NCBI RefSeq assembly: GCF_046630445.1 | Contig: NC_092336.1 | Location: forward strand, 508,061,501 to 508,125,500 | Source: Rutidosis leptorrhynchoides | Lineage: Eukaryota > Streptophyta > Magnoliopsida > Asterales > Asteraceae | DNA: 64,000 nt | Direction of reading: 5' to 3' | In this document: positions 45,301 through 56,162 of the stretch, one piece after another | Layout: each line of letters begins with the position of its first letter | Numbering within the stretch: the first letter of the stretch is position 1 | Made by a program: the position numbers and the translations under genes | The notes under the pieces: generated by a model | Seen by the model: the letters and a program-made list of their open reading frames with translations, nothing else | Told to the model about the DNA's origin: nothing | Database searches by the model: none

Positions 45301-45860
45301 CTTCGCGCCGGGGGTTCGGTTTTCAATGTATTTTATTGCGTTTAGTTTGTAAAATTATTTCGTGGCTAAAGAATGATGTCGTTGAAGCGCAACTCGGGTC
45401 GAACTAAAAGGTATAACCCGTGAAAGATTTAAATGTTATTTTGAATTAACAATATATGTCCATCTCCGCGTTTAGCTATGTAACTATCGACTTTTAAAAA
45501 TTTAACGCAAAATCAACGTGTATGAAAAATACCCAAAATATTTAACGTTTTTAAAAATACTTCCGTTTTGCGTATAGTTAGTGACATTGTGTTCCTAAAA
45601 TTATTTCGAGTTTAACGATGATGTCGGAAAAATTTAACTCGTTGCGAGCGAAAAGATATGACCCGTTGAATATTTGGGTGGAGTTTATTTAAGATTTTTT
45701 ATGAAAATGGTTATTTGACACTTTACCCACTGTTTGGGGGTCGATTTGAATATTTGAAAAAAGTGTGGGATCTTTGTTGGTGTAGTGAAATTTAATTAGA
45801 ATAAAAAAAAGAGTGAAAAGACAAAAATGCCCCTAATTACTATTCACCATTTTTATCTGT
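45300..45860. repeat. Unclassified repeat with two diverged direct copies
   Basis: A block near 45348-45430 (TAAAATTATTTCGTGG, later GATGTCG and TATAACCCGTGAA) recurs near 45597-45680 (TAAAATTATTTCGAGT, GATGTCG, TATGACCCGTTGAA), a spacing of about 249 bases. The left edge has the GC-rich CGCTTCGCGCCGGGGG. I could not find terminal inverted repeats or a target duplication. It resembles plant non-autonomous DNA elements that I cannot name. Confidence 0.45.
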
Positions 45861-46110
45861 TATATAATATATAAATATATTTACATGTGAACATAAAACT
45901 TTAAAAAACTTAATTAATTTTTGGTATAATATAATGGGAGGTCATCCACGTGCATCAATTAATGTTTGTAAGCCACTCATATTTAAAAAACGATTTCGTA
46001 GGCCACTTAAATTCATATAATGATGTAGAGCAAATTCACATAAAAAATCATCGAAAAAAATGTTAAAGAACACATATACACACTTTTTGTAAAGATTGAC
46101 ATTACTTATA

Positions 46111-46523
46111 TACAAGGTTGGAGAACTCGAAACTCGGAAAGATCTCGTTTGAACATTTTTTGGGAGATTTTGGCATCACGGAAAAATCTCGGGGATATCT
46201 CGGACGTTGATTTACGTTGACTTTTTCGTTTTTAAGTATATAAATTAATATACAGATAAATATATGTATATTTATAAACATTTTTTATCAGATTTTACAA
46301 GAAAATTCGTGAATAGCAGAGAAATTACTAGATTATGCCAGAAAGTTCGAGAAATGAGCGAGAAAATCCGAAAAATGAGCGAGAAAATCTGAGAAATCAA
46401 GACTTTGACCAAGTTTGACCCCGTTGACCAAGAAATCTCGGGAGATGGACATCTCGTCTCGGTCACCTTTCAAAAACGAGATCTCGGGGAGATCACGGAG
46501 AGAAGTAAAGAGATTTACAACAC
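46111..46523. mobile_element. hAT-like MITE (413 bp)
   Basis: Flanked by a perfect 8-bp duplication TACTTATA (46103-46110 and 46524-46531). The ends are weakly inverted (GGTTGGAGAACTC at left against TGTTGTAAATCTC on the complement of the right end). The interior is filled with GAGAAAATC and GATCTCG repeats in both orientations. No ORF. Confidence 0.65.
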
Positions 46524-46689
46524 TACTTATATTATCTAAGTTTTTCTATATATGGTATTATTTGCATTGTTTTACATTTTGCGATGAGTTTTAATCGAAT
46601 TAATATGTATGGAACAAAGTAAAAAATTTAAAAAGCCTACAAAAATTTTTTAAATATGAACTTATAATGATAAAATAATGTAACCAAAT

Positions 46690-47030
46690 GTCTACTAATG
46701 GGTATGCGTGGTAAAACGGGTAGCAGTTAAGTAATAGCTGGTAGATATTAGTTGATAGCTAGCTCTTAGCTTTTTAAATGTAATTAAGTGTTTGACAGAG
46801 TAGTTCGAATTGTTAACAATATACAATGACAAAAAGCTAGACAAAAAGCTAACGACCTTTTCTCAAACTCTAGTTTATTAGCTTTTAACTTGTAGTTTTT
46901 CCCTTTTTCTAAAAACTTCAATCTTTTTTAACGAAACAAATTTTTTTATTAGATACGTGTTTTTTTATAAAAGTTAAAATATAAAAACTCTTGAGAACTT
47001 AAAAAAACTCCTTACCAAACATAGCTAATA
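46690..47030. mobile_element. Possible degenerate MITE
   Basis: TATGCGTGGTAAAACGG at the left and the complement of CTCCTTACCAAACATA at the right resemble degenerate terminal inverted repeats. AGCTA-rich arms lie inside. A short CTAAT occurs at both edges. Evidence is weak. Confidence 0.3.
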
Positions 47031-47060
47031 CACCCCTGATATATGATCCCTTAATTCTTA

Positions 47061-47416
47061 GACCATTTGTAATAGTAACTCGTGTTGTGAGTTCATGTTG
47101 TGCACATTTTGCACTTTTTTGATGACTATGACGTGTTGAGTTATTGAGTGGAGTAGTGGTGGTGTTGGATGTGGGTGTTTGTTAGGAGTATTGTGATGAT
47201 GTGTTAAAATATAATTGAGTAAGTATTAAAAAGAAAGTAAAATAATATATTTAAAATAATAAAAAAATCAAAACAACGTACGTTGAGCATCTCATTGAAT
47301 CCTCCCCAACGCCGGCAAAAAGCCAGCCGAAAACGCAGGGATACCAGGTTTGTTGGCGTTTTTGGGGGGTTACACGTCGGATCCAACCCCATTGTTGATG
47401 TGCAATACAAACGGTC
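47061..47416. mobile_element. Tourist-like (PIF/Harbinger) MITE (356 bp)
   Basis: Flanked by TTA on both sides (47058-47060 and 47417-47419). Ends GACCATTTGTAATAG and, on the complement, GACCGTTTGTATTGC are inverted repeats. 3-bp TWA duplications are typical of the PIF/Harbinger superfamily. No transposase. Confidence 0.65.
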
Positions 47417-47419
47417 TTA

Positions 47420-47747
47420 GTTGTCCGATTAACCTTACTCTAGGAACTAGAAGATTTACTTGCCATGATGTCACAAGTTGATGTATCCATGTTATATTTC
47501 TTTATTCCGCATATGTGCGTTGTCAAAATTTCACATGCCTTGGTTGCAAGTGTTATAAAATGTTCGCCCATTATAAAAATTTCTTTTACAAAAAACTATT
47601 CCTCACGATATACGACTTTTCTGCTAGTTTTCTCAATCTTAAATAATAGCCCACATACATTCAGTATATTTTTGTTTCAGCCGGCACATATTATACGTAT
47701 TTGCATTAGCTTCATCAACCTAACCATTTATAATATTAGACCCTAGT
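47420..47747. other. Spacer
   Basis: About 330 bases between the MITE and the copia LTR. The 93-codon ORF over it (47465-47746) has no recognisable domain, and I would not call it a gene. Confidence 0.4.
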
Positions 47748-48042
47748 TGACGTTAATGGCTTTGATTGATGATTATGGAAGTGAAGAATTCAAATCAGAA
47801 CTGAACTCAAAATCTATTGTCGTCAGTGGATAGTCAATTTTGATACACAAAATTAATGTTATTGTATTACCTAAAGTACTTGAATTCTTGCTATAAATAG
47901 ACCTTCAAGCAAGCATAATACTTGCTCATTCTTACAAAAATTATCTCTCTCTTTTCTCTCATTAGTATTCTACTCCTTCATTACTAGAATTTTGTAGTAA
48001 GTTTAGGCTACCTATGTTGTTATAAACAACTAAATTACAACA
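47748..48042 (+). repeat. Element G 5' LTR (about 295 bp)
   Basis: Begins TTGACGTTAATGG (the usual TGTTG start is probably mutated) and ends TTACAACA. A TATAAATAG box lies at about 47891, followed by a CT-rich leader. TTATCAGCACGA (48046-48057) follows as a copia-type priming region. Confidence 0.6.
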
Positions 48043-48157
48043 CGTTATCAGCACGAAGTGCTTCGTATAATCAAGATTTATCTAAGCAAGCACAAGTCAC
48101 TAATCAAGGTAATAAAAAAAAATCTTTAACGATATCTTCTATTATTATAATCATAAC

Positions 48158-48440
48158 TAACATTTATATTTATGTTATTTAAGTTATATATGGTCGGTTA
48201 TACCGCCTTATATTTATGTAATCTAACTTTTATTAACTTCACTAACATTTATATTTATGTTATTTAAGTTATATATGGTCGGTTATACCGCCTGAATTAT
48301 ATTTCTGTAATCTAACTATTATTAACTTCACTAACATTTATATTTATGTTATATATGATCGGTTATACCGCCTGAATTATATTTCTGTAATCTAACTCTT
48401 GTTAACTTCACTAACATTTATATTTATGTTATCTAACATT
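48158..48440 (+). repeat. Tandem repeat in the element G leader
   Basis: Three and a partial fourth unit start at 48158, 48243, 48332 and 48412 (periods about 85, 89 and 80). Each begins TAACATTTATATTTATGTTA and the first three contain GGTTATACCGCC. Confidence 0.85.
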
Positions 48441-49055
48441 TATGATTTCTTATGCAATTAATCATTATTTATTTCATGCATACTAATGTTTATTCTTAAA
48501 TTTATTATTTATGCATAATATGTTTATTCTCTTAATCATCGTATTTATACTAAATGTATTTATACTAAATGCATTTTATAGTAATCATATTTATACTAAT
48601 AAAATTCTTTTATTAAAATGATTATTAATATAACGAGTACATAACATTCGTTACAATGGTCATATATACATAACGGTTGTTAACGTCAACTGACGACGTT
48701 ACAACGACTATATTTTTCAAATATAAAATAAACATCTCCGTTTTCACATTTTCACAAATCAATCTTCATTTTCTCAGATTACTACTCTCAAAAAATTTTT
48801 GTAAAGATTATTCACACAAGGATGATTTTTCATATTGTATTGGTCATATTAACTATCATCATTGTTGCTAATATACCACCGGGTGAACCTATATTCTATC
48901 CTGCCCTTGTGGTTTTATTATTTGTAATCATACCATTATTCTGTTGTTTGCTACTTATGAATTTAAAATGATTCTAATTTCATTTTATTATTTGTTTATG
49001 AATAGAAGTTGATTATGATTATGATTTATGTTGTTCATCTTTTTGATAATAGAAA

Positions 49056-49313
49056 ATGTCGAATTTGAAAAGGCTTAAATTTTCTCCTTTAGAATCAAGT
49101 GGGAACAACTACTTAACATGGGTTATGAATGTAGAAAAACATCTCGAATCAATTGGCATTTTAGAAACCCTGAATGAAATTAACAATTGTTCCGAACAAG
49201 AGAAAGCAATAGCAAGTATTTTTCTTAGCAAACATATTGAAGAGTCCTTAGAATCTACATATTATATGATCGAAGATCCAAGTGTATTATGGAAAATACT
49301 CAAAGATAGATAA
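49056..49313 (+). pseudogene. Copia gag N-terminal region, interrupted by a stop
   Basis: The 85-codon frame has the copia gag/UBN2-type start: FSPLESSGNNYLTWVMNVEK near residues 9-28, then a SEQEKAIASIFLSKHI helix and PSVLWKILKDR before TAA. In relatives this point reads R-Y-D, and the next codons here still read D-I-N-Y-Q, so the TAA probably replaced a tyrosine codon. The frame degrades soon after. Nonfunctional. Confidence 0.7.
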
Positions 49314-49752
49314 GATATTAATTATCAAGAAATAACGGTGATCCATGAAAGAATAAAATTGAAGATGTTAGTAGACGCTCTTATAAGAATCCCGGAGATT
49401 CTTATTAATAATCTGGTAACGTGGATCATCGGTCTAGTATTTCTTGAATACATGAACATCTTGTTTAGCTCTACAATTAAGTCCCAAAAGAAAAGAAAAC
49501 GAGAGTGAATCTGTTGAAAAATCTTGATTAAATAAACCCTGAGCTACCTTGAGACTTGAATGGTTTGAATTTTCTAAGATGCCTAGCTTGTTATGTATCA
49601 CTCATAAATAAATGGTTTTAGACCATAACGCATATGTTTTATTAAGTGTTATCTTTTATGTACTTCAAATTATAACTTGTTTACAGGTAATATAATTTAA
49701 TTATCTTGCTGAAATATAACTCATTATTTGCTTATCTTATTTGAAGTTTTTA

Positions 49753-50154
49753 TGACAACCCGGAAATTTTCGAAAAAATTTGAACAAAATCTTTGAGACG
49801 ATTCATTTAAACTTCAACAAATTTCGACGATTCACGAACAATTATTCATAAATAATTATGCATTTGTATTAATTCGTTATATTAATATTATTATTAATTT
49901 CATTTTTATCACTAATCATTATCATTTACAAATATTATTAATAATTATTAATAACATTAATATTATTAGTATTATCACTTTTAAGAATATCATTATTATT
50001 ATTAATACAACTTAATAATAATAATAATAATATTATTAATAGTATTAATAACATTATAATGATTATATTCATTATTATTAATTATAATTAACATTTATCA
50101 TTCCTATTATTAATATTACCATATTAACATTATTATCATTATTATTTATCATTA

Positions 50155-50219
<65 letters not shown>

Positions 50220-50926
50220 TTTATTAATATTAAAAGTATTATTATTAATATATTTATATTTATTATTAATATTAATTATATCAGATAAATACAAAAATTG
50301 GTTAGTTATCCTAACTGCTCTAAATTATTTTTTCACTAAACGTGATCTGCTACATCTGCTTTTAGTTTTTATATAGTCATGATTTTTTTTAAAATATACT
50401 CGTGATGTATTTTTTTATATTCCTACTGGTTTTTAAATTGTTTCTGTCGACACATTAGGTTATAAAATGAATGAATTACACACTCATATGGAAAATCATT
50501 CATTTATGCATTGTCATTATCAATTAAAAATCGATTACAGCTATTTTTTTAACAGAAAAGATGAAGAACAAGTTCGCTACCTCGGTCCTGTTACATTTTG
50601 TCAAAAGCTCGAATTTAAAATACATTTCAAAAACCTTAAATGTGGTTTTGTTAGGAATCATCCACTCAATATATCTGCAAAATTTCAGCTTCCAGTTCCT
50701 AAAATCGAATGCGAATTTTAGAGTCAAAGATTTGTTTTTAAAAAGTCAAACGAGTTTCTAAGATCAAATTGAAGGATTAGAGGTTGTTTCTGTTAAAATT
50801 AAGAATTTAGAAAGTTTCTAGGATGGATTTGCAACTTATTTCGTGTAGGAATCATAACCTCAAACAGCCTTAAACTCAAAATCGTTGTTGAAGTTCATCA
50901 TGTTCATCGCGAGAACTGCTGCTGCT
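49753..50926 (+). repeat. Element H: 5' portion of another Tekay-like LTR
   Basis: Begins TGACAACCCGGAAATTTTCG, close to the start of the element E LTR (TGATGACCCGGAAATTTTTG), and shares the GATTCACGAACAATTAT segment near 49836. An ATT-rich low-complexity block runs from about 49870 to 50280. The end is cut by insertion of element F at 50927. The small ORFs at 50467-50761 are overlapping frames in LTR sequence. Confidence 0.6.
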
Positions 50927-53900
50927 TGTAGTGACCTGAACTTTTCCATGTTTATATATATTAATTGAGATTGATATTTACATGATTAAATGTTTCCAAC
51001 ATGTTAAGCAATCAAACTTGTTAAGACTTGATTAATTGAAATATGTTTCATATAGACAATTGACCACCCAAGTTGACCGGTGATTCACGAACGTTAAAAC
51101 TTGTAAAAACTATATGATGACATATATATGGATATATATATATATATAGTTAACATGATACTATGATAAGTAAACATTTCATTAAGTATATTAACAATGA
51201 ACTACATATGTAAAAACAAGACTACTAACTTAATGATTTTTAAACGAGACATATATGTAACGATTATCGTTGTAAAGACATTTAATGTATATATATATAT
51301 CATATTAAGAGATATTCATACATGATAATATAATAATTTAAAATTTCATTTGATATTATAAACATTGGGTTACCAACATTGAACAAGATCGTTAACCTAA
51401 AGGTTTCAAAACAACACTTACATGTAACGACTAACGATGACTTAACGACTCAGTTAAAATGTATATACATGTAGTGTTTTAATATGTATTTATACACTTT
51501 TGAAAGACTTCAATACACTTATCAAAATACTTCTACTTAACAAAAATGCTTACAATTACATCCTCGTTCAGTTTCATCAACAATTCTACTCGTATGCACC
51601 CGTATTCGTACTCGTACAATACACAGCTTTTAGATGTATGTACTATTGGTATATACACTCCAATGATCAGCTCTTAGTAGCCCATGTGAGTCACCTAACA
51701 CATGTGGGAATCATCATTTGGCAACTAGCATGAAATATCTCATAAAATTATAAAAATATGAGTAATCATTCATGACTTATTTACATGAAAACAAAATTAC
51801 ATATCCTTTATATCTAATCCATACACCAACGACCAAAAACACCTACAAACACTTTCATTCTTCAATTTTCTTCATCTAATTGATCTCTCTCAAATTCTAT
51901 CTTCAAGTTCTAAGTGTTCTTCATAAATTCTACAAGTTCAAGTTACATAAAATCAAGAATACTTTCAAGTTTGCTAGCTCACTTCCAATCTTGTAAGGTG
52001 ATCATCCAACCTCAAGAAATCTTTGTTTCTTACAGTAGGTTATCATTCTAATACAAGGTAATAATCATATTCAAACTTTGGTTCAATTTCTATAACTATA
52101 ACAATTTATTTCAAGTGATGATCTTACTTGAACTTGTTTTCGTGTCATGATTCTGCTTCAAGAACTTCGAGCCATCCAATGATCCGTTGAAGCTAGATCC
52201 ATTTTTTCTCTTTTCCAGTAGATTTATCCAAGGAACTTAAGGTAGTAATGATGTTCATAACATCATTCGATTCATACATATAAAGCTATCTTATTCGAAG
52301 GTTTAAACTTGTAATCACTAGAACATAGTTTAGTTAATTCTAAACTTGTTCGCAAACAAAAGTTAATCCTTCTAAATTGACTTTTAAAATCAACTAAACA
52401 CATGTTATATATCTATATGATATGATAACTTAATGATTTAAAACCTGGAAACATGAAAAACACCGTAAAACCGGATTTACGCCGTCGTAGTAACACCGCG
52501 GGCTGTTTTGGGTTAGTTAATTAAAAACTATGATAAACTTTGATTTAAAAGTTGTTATTCTGAGAAAATGATTTTTATTATGAACATGAAACTATATCCA
52601 AAAATTATGGTTAAACTCAAAGTGGAAGTATGTTTTCTAAAATGGTCATCTAGACGTCGTTCTTTCGACTGAAATGACTACCTTTACAAAAACGACTTGT
52701 AACTTATTTTTCTGACTATAAACCTATACTTTTTATGTTTAGATTCATAAAATAGAGTTCAATATGAAACCATAGCAATTTGATTCACTCAAAACGGATT
52801 TAAAATGAAGAAGTTATGGGTAAAACAAGATTGGATAATTTTTCTCATTTTAGCTACGTGAAAATTGGTAACAAATCTATTCCAACCATAACTTAATCAA
52901 CTTGTATTGTATATTATGTAATCTTGAGATACCATAGACACGTATACATTGTTTCGACCTATCATGTCGACACATCTATATATATTTCGGAACAACCATA
53001 GACACTCTATATGTGAATGTTGGAGTTAGCTATACAGGGTTGAGGTTGATTCCAAAATATATATAGTTTGAGTTGTGATCAATACTGAGATACGTATACA
53101 CTGGGTCGTGGATTGATTCAAGATAATATTTATCGATTTATTTCTGTACATCTAACTGTGGACAACTAGTTGTAGGTTACTAACGAGGACAGCTGACTTA
53201 ATAAACTTAAAACATCATAATATATTAAAAGTGTTGTAAATATATTTTGAACATACTTTGATATATATGTATATATTGTTATAGGTTCGTGAATCAACCA
53301 GTGGCCAAGTCTTACTTCCCGACGAAGTAAAAATCTGTGAATGTGAGTTATAGTCCCACTTTTAAAATCTAATATTTTTGGGATGAGAATACATGCAGGT
53401 TTTATAAATGATTTACAAAATAGACACAAGTACGTGAAACTACATTCTATGGTTGAATTATCGAAATCGAATATGCCCCTTTTTATTAAGTCTGGTAATC
53501 TAAGAATTAGGGAACATACACCCTAATTGACGCGAATCCTAAAGATAGATCTATTGGGCCTAACAAACCCCATCCAAAGTACCGGATGCTTTAGTACTTC
53601 GAAATTTATATCATATCCGAAGGGTGTCCCGGAATGATGGGGATATTCTTATATATGCATCTTGTTAATGTCGGTTACCAGGTGTTCACCATATGAATGA
53701 TTTTTATCTCTATGTATGGGATGTGTATTGAAATATGAAATCTTGTGGTCTATTATTATTATTTGATATATATAGGTTAAACCTATAACTCACCAACATT
53801 TTTGTTGACGTTTTAAGCATGTTTATTCTCAGGTGATTATTAAGAGTTTTCGCTGTCGCATACTTAAATAAGGACGAGATTTGGAGTCCATGCTTGTATG

Positions 53901-54176
53901 ATATTGTGTAAAAACTGCATTCAAGAAACTTATTTTGTTGTAACATGTTTGTATTGTAAACCATTATGTAATGGTCGTGTGTAAACAGGATATTTTAGAT
54001 TATCATTATTTGATAATCTACGTAAAGTTTTTTTAAACCTTTATTGATGAAATAAAGGTTATGGTTTGTTTTAAAATGAATGCAGTCTTTGAAAAACGTC
54101 ACATATAGAGGTCAAAACCTCGCAACGAAATCAATTAATATGGAACGTTTTTAATTAATAAGAACGGGACATTTCA
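50927..54176 (+). repeat. Element F 5' LTR (3250 bp)
   Basis: Starts TGTAGTGACCTGAAC and ends GGGACATTTCA. AT-rich, with (TA)n tracts near 51130 and 51290. ORFs inside (for example 51500-51733 and 53166-53429) recur in the 3' LTR without a recognisable domain. Confidence 0.93.
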
Positions 54177-54178
54177 GT

Positions 54179-54190
54179 TGGTATCCGAGC
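54179..54190 (+). other. Primer binding site of element F (variant)
   Basis: TGGTATCCGAGC, which differs by one base from the TGGTATCAGAGC seen in C and E. It follows the LTR after two bases. Confidence 0.85.
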
Positions 54191-54385
54191 GTTGGTCTTA
54201 GAGAACCAGAATTTTGCATTAGTGTGTCTTATCGAGTTTGTTAGGATGCATTAGTGTTTCTGGACTTCGACCGTGTTTACTTGAAAAATGATTGCTTAAC
54301 AAATTTTGTTGGAAACTATATATTTTTAACATGTGAATATTATGTGATATATTAATCTCTTAACGCGTTTGATATTATGTGATAG

Positions 54386-55000
54386 ATGTCTACCTCTAGA
54401 ACAAGTCCCATTGACTCACCTAATAATAATGAAGAGTCAAATGTAAATTGGAATGATTCGTGGACTGATTCACAAGTTCCCGAAGAGGAACCGGAAGAAG
54501 AGTCGGAACCGGAAGAAGAATCGGAACCGGAAGAAGAATCGGAACCGGATGAAGAAATAGAACCGGTGGGGGAAATAATAAAACGGTTAAGTAAAAGAAA
54601 ATCCTCAACCAACCGACCAAGGTTAATTATGGTCAATGGTGTTTCCGCCAAGGAATCAAAATATTGGGAGGATTACCAATTCTCCGATGAATCGGATTCC
54701 GACGAGAATTCCGATGATGTTATAGAAATTACCCCAACTGAATTTAAAAAGGCAAAAGAAAATAATAAGGGAAAGGGCATAAAAATAGAGAAATCTAATT
54801 CCAACCCCGATGAACTTTATATGTATCGTCAACCCCCGAAGTCCTTAAGTTGTAACAATGACCCGGGAACCTCTAAACCACCAGGTTTTTCTAAACCAAT
54901 GTGGAAAACGATGGCTCGTATTAGGGGAACATCATATATCCCTAGAAACTTGGCAAAACGAACCAAAACCGAAGAAGAAGAAACAAGCGAGTCGGAATAA
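54386..55000 (+). CDS. Element F accessory acidic repeat protein (204 aa)
   Basis: First ORF after the PBS. Residues about 32-62 are tandem copies of an EPEEES-type hexapeptide encoded by an 18-base repeat. Basic patches (KRLSKRKSS near 67; KKAKENNKGKGIKIEK near 120) and Ser/Asp/Glu-rich stretches follow. The C-terminal half includes MWKTMARIRGTSYIPRNLAKR (about 171-191, in part) before an acidic end. No known domain is recognised. Mixed acidic and basic blocks suggest a disordered, nucleic-acid or chromatin-associated protein, which is inference. It is intact and sits just upstream of the F-box ORF with a 137-base gap. Confidence 0.65.
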   Translation: MSTSRTSPIDSPNNNEESNVNWNDSWTDSQVPEEEPEEESEPEEESEPEEESEPDEEIEPVGEIIKRLSKRKSSTNRPRLIMVNGVSAKESKYWEDYQFSDESDSDENSDDVIEITPTEFKKAKENNKGKGIKIEKSNSNPDELYMYRQPPKSLSCNNDPGTSKPPGFSKPMWKTMARIRGTSYIPRNLAKRTKTEEEETSESE

Positions 55001-55137
55001 GATAGTTGTATTCGTGTGGTGTAATATATGTAATATAGTGTGCTTATGCTTTATGATATATGTAAAAATTGCTTGTATTAATAAGTATTTTTTTTATGAA
55101 TCAAACTCTTGTCTATTTTACAGTATAAAAACACAAA

Positions 55138-55821
55138 ATGGATAGACAACCCAATATTTTAAGAGACCAACCCGGAGACATGATTGATGAAATCTTGTCT
55201 AGAGTCGGTCAGAATTCTTCGGCACAACTATTTAAGGCGAGATCAGTTTGTAAGACATTCGAAGAATGTTCCAAGAATTCCTTGGTTTATAAAAGGCTTT
55301 CGTTCGAAAGATGGGGGATATCACATTGGGAAATCCATAAGTTACGATGTGTTTACTTTGACGCATGTATTGCGGGGAACCCAAATGCTATTTTACGCAA
55401 TGGGTTAAGAAATTATTTTGACTCAATATATCCGAATATTGGACTTCGTGATTTAGAAAAAGCGGCTAACATGCAACATAAAGAAGCATGTTATGCTTAC
55501 GGATTAGTAATGTTCGCTTCTCACCAAAGTGAGAACAAGAACATCGGGCTACAACTATTAAACAAAACGTTCCCACAAGTGACGGAGTCGGTAATTGGGG
55601 TAAGAAATGAGGTTTTTAGATTTTTACGGGACTGTTGGACATTACGTAACCCTCGTCCCTTTGACGACGTTACAACACGCTTTCTTATCAACGGCCATAA
55701 CGGTTATGTTCCACAAGACCAAGGATGGGAAGTAATCTTAGTAAAACCAGAATGCATGACTTGTTTCTGGATGTATGAATTACGTGTCTTTATTGCCTTT
55801 GCTGAACGACTTGTGTACTAG
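55138..55821 (+). CDS. F-box protein with Sel1-like repeats, carried by element F (227 aa)
   Basis: The N-terminal F-box is at about residues 12-56 (GDMIDEILSRVGQNSSAQLF, then ARSVCKTFEECSKN and a KRLSFE end). Tetratricopeptide/Sel1-like helices follow at about 73-145, with FDACIAGNPNAILRNGLRNYF and LEKAANMQHKEACYAYGLVM. A C-terminal segment has CMTCFWMYELRVF. This layout matches the plant F-box family represented by Arabidopsis At1g67623 and At2g35280. Such proteins join SKP1 in SCF ubiquitin ligases, and the repeat region would bind a target. The ORF is complete, in the element's sense orientation, lacks introns and lies between PBS and gag. It is therefore a captured host gene or a long-standing element gene, not a flanking gene. 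Confidence 0.8.
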   Translation: MDRQPNILRDQPGDMIDEILSRVGQNSSAQLFKARSVCKTFEECSKNSLVYKRLSFERWGISHWEIHKLRCVYFDACIAGNPNAILRNGLRNYFDSIYPNIGLRDLEKAANMQHKEACYAYGLVMFASHQSENKNIGLQLLNKTFPQVTESVIGVRNEVFRFLRDCWTLRNPRPFDDVTTRFLINGHNGYVPQDQGWEVILVKPECMTCFWMYELRVFIAFAERLVY

Positions 55822-56162
55822 CTAGAATTATCTTCACAACCATCTTGTATCAAATTTATTGTGTGCTATATTTCATGCTATATGTAAAATAAGCGGTATT
55901 GTAAGTTTGTAAAATATTGTGTAAAAGTTTGAACGCGAAATATTATTATAATCAGTTTTTCATATAGAATTGTAGTAGTTGAATTGTATATTAGCTACTA
56001 AGTATGAACTTAACGGGTAGGTACTACCCGAATTTAAACTTATAAAATGCTAATATGAAGAAAAAGCTTTTATAAATGAGTTCATAGTATGCTACGAAAT
56101 ACTATTAACTACTCTTAATATTCTGTATGATTAACTTGTTCCATTTGACTATTTTGAAGGAA
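55822..56162 (+). other. Spacer between F-box ORF and gag, with a PPT-like hairpin
   Basis: About 340 AT-rich bases. At 56014-56030 CGGGTAG-GTA-CTACCCG forms a perfect 7-bp-arm hairpin within TTAACGGGTAGGTAC, the same sequence as the real purine tract at 60751-60765. The surrounding region resembles the two PPT-like modules in element E (36384-36405 and 36881-36903). Confidence 0.7.

Larger units (their letters stand above)
47748..49640 (+). mobile_element. Element G: 5' fragment of a copia-type retrotransposon
   Basis: A short LTR, a priming-site-like sequence, an AT-rich leader with tandem repeats and a damaged gag start. No pol region or second LTR is present in the window, and sequence after about 49640 belongs to another LTR (H). 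The 3' limit is approximate. Confidence 0.6.

Noticed and set aside
48158..48440. CRISPR-like array
   Set aside because: Contiguous diverged tandem repeat without unique spacers, in plant nuclear DNA.
51500..51733. 77-aa ORF in the element F LTR, repeated at 61329-61562
   Set aside because: Conserved only because it lies in the LTR pair; no domain and low complexity.
55138..55821. F-box ORF as an ordinary host gene that happens to lie near a retroelement
   Set aside because: It lies between the PBS and gag within one LTR pair, so it is part of the element.
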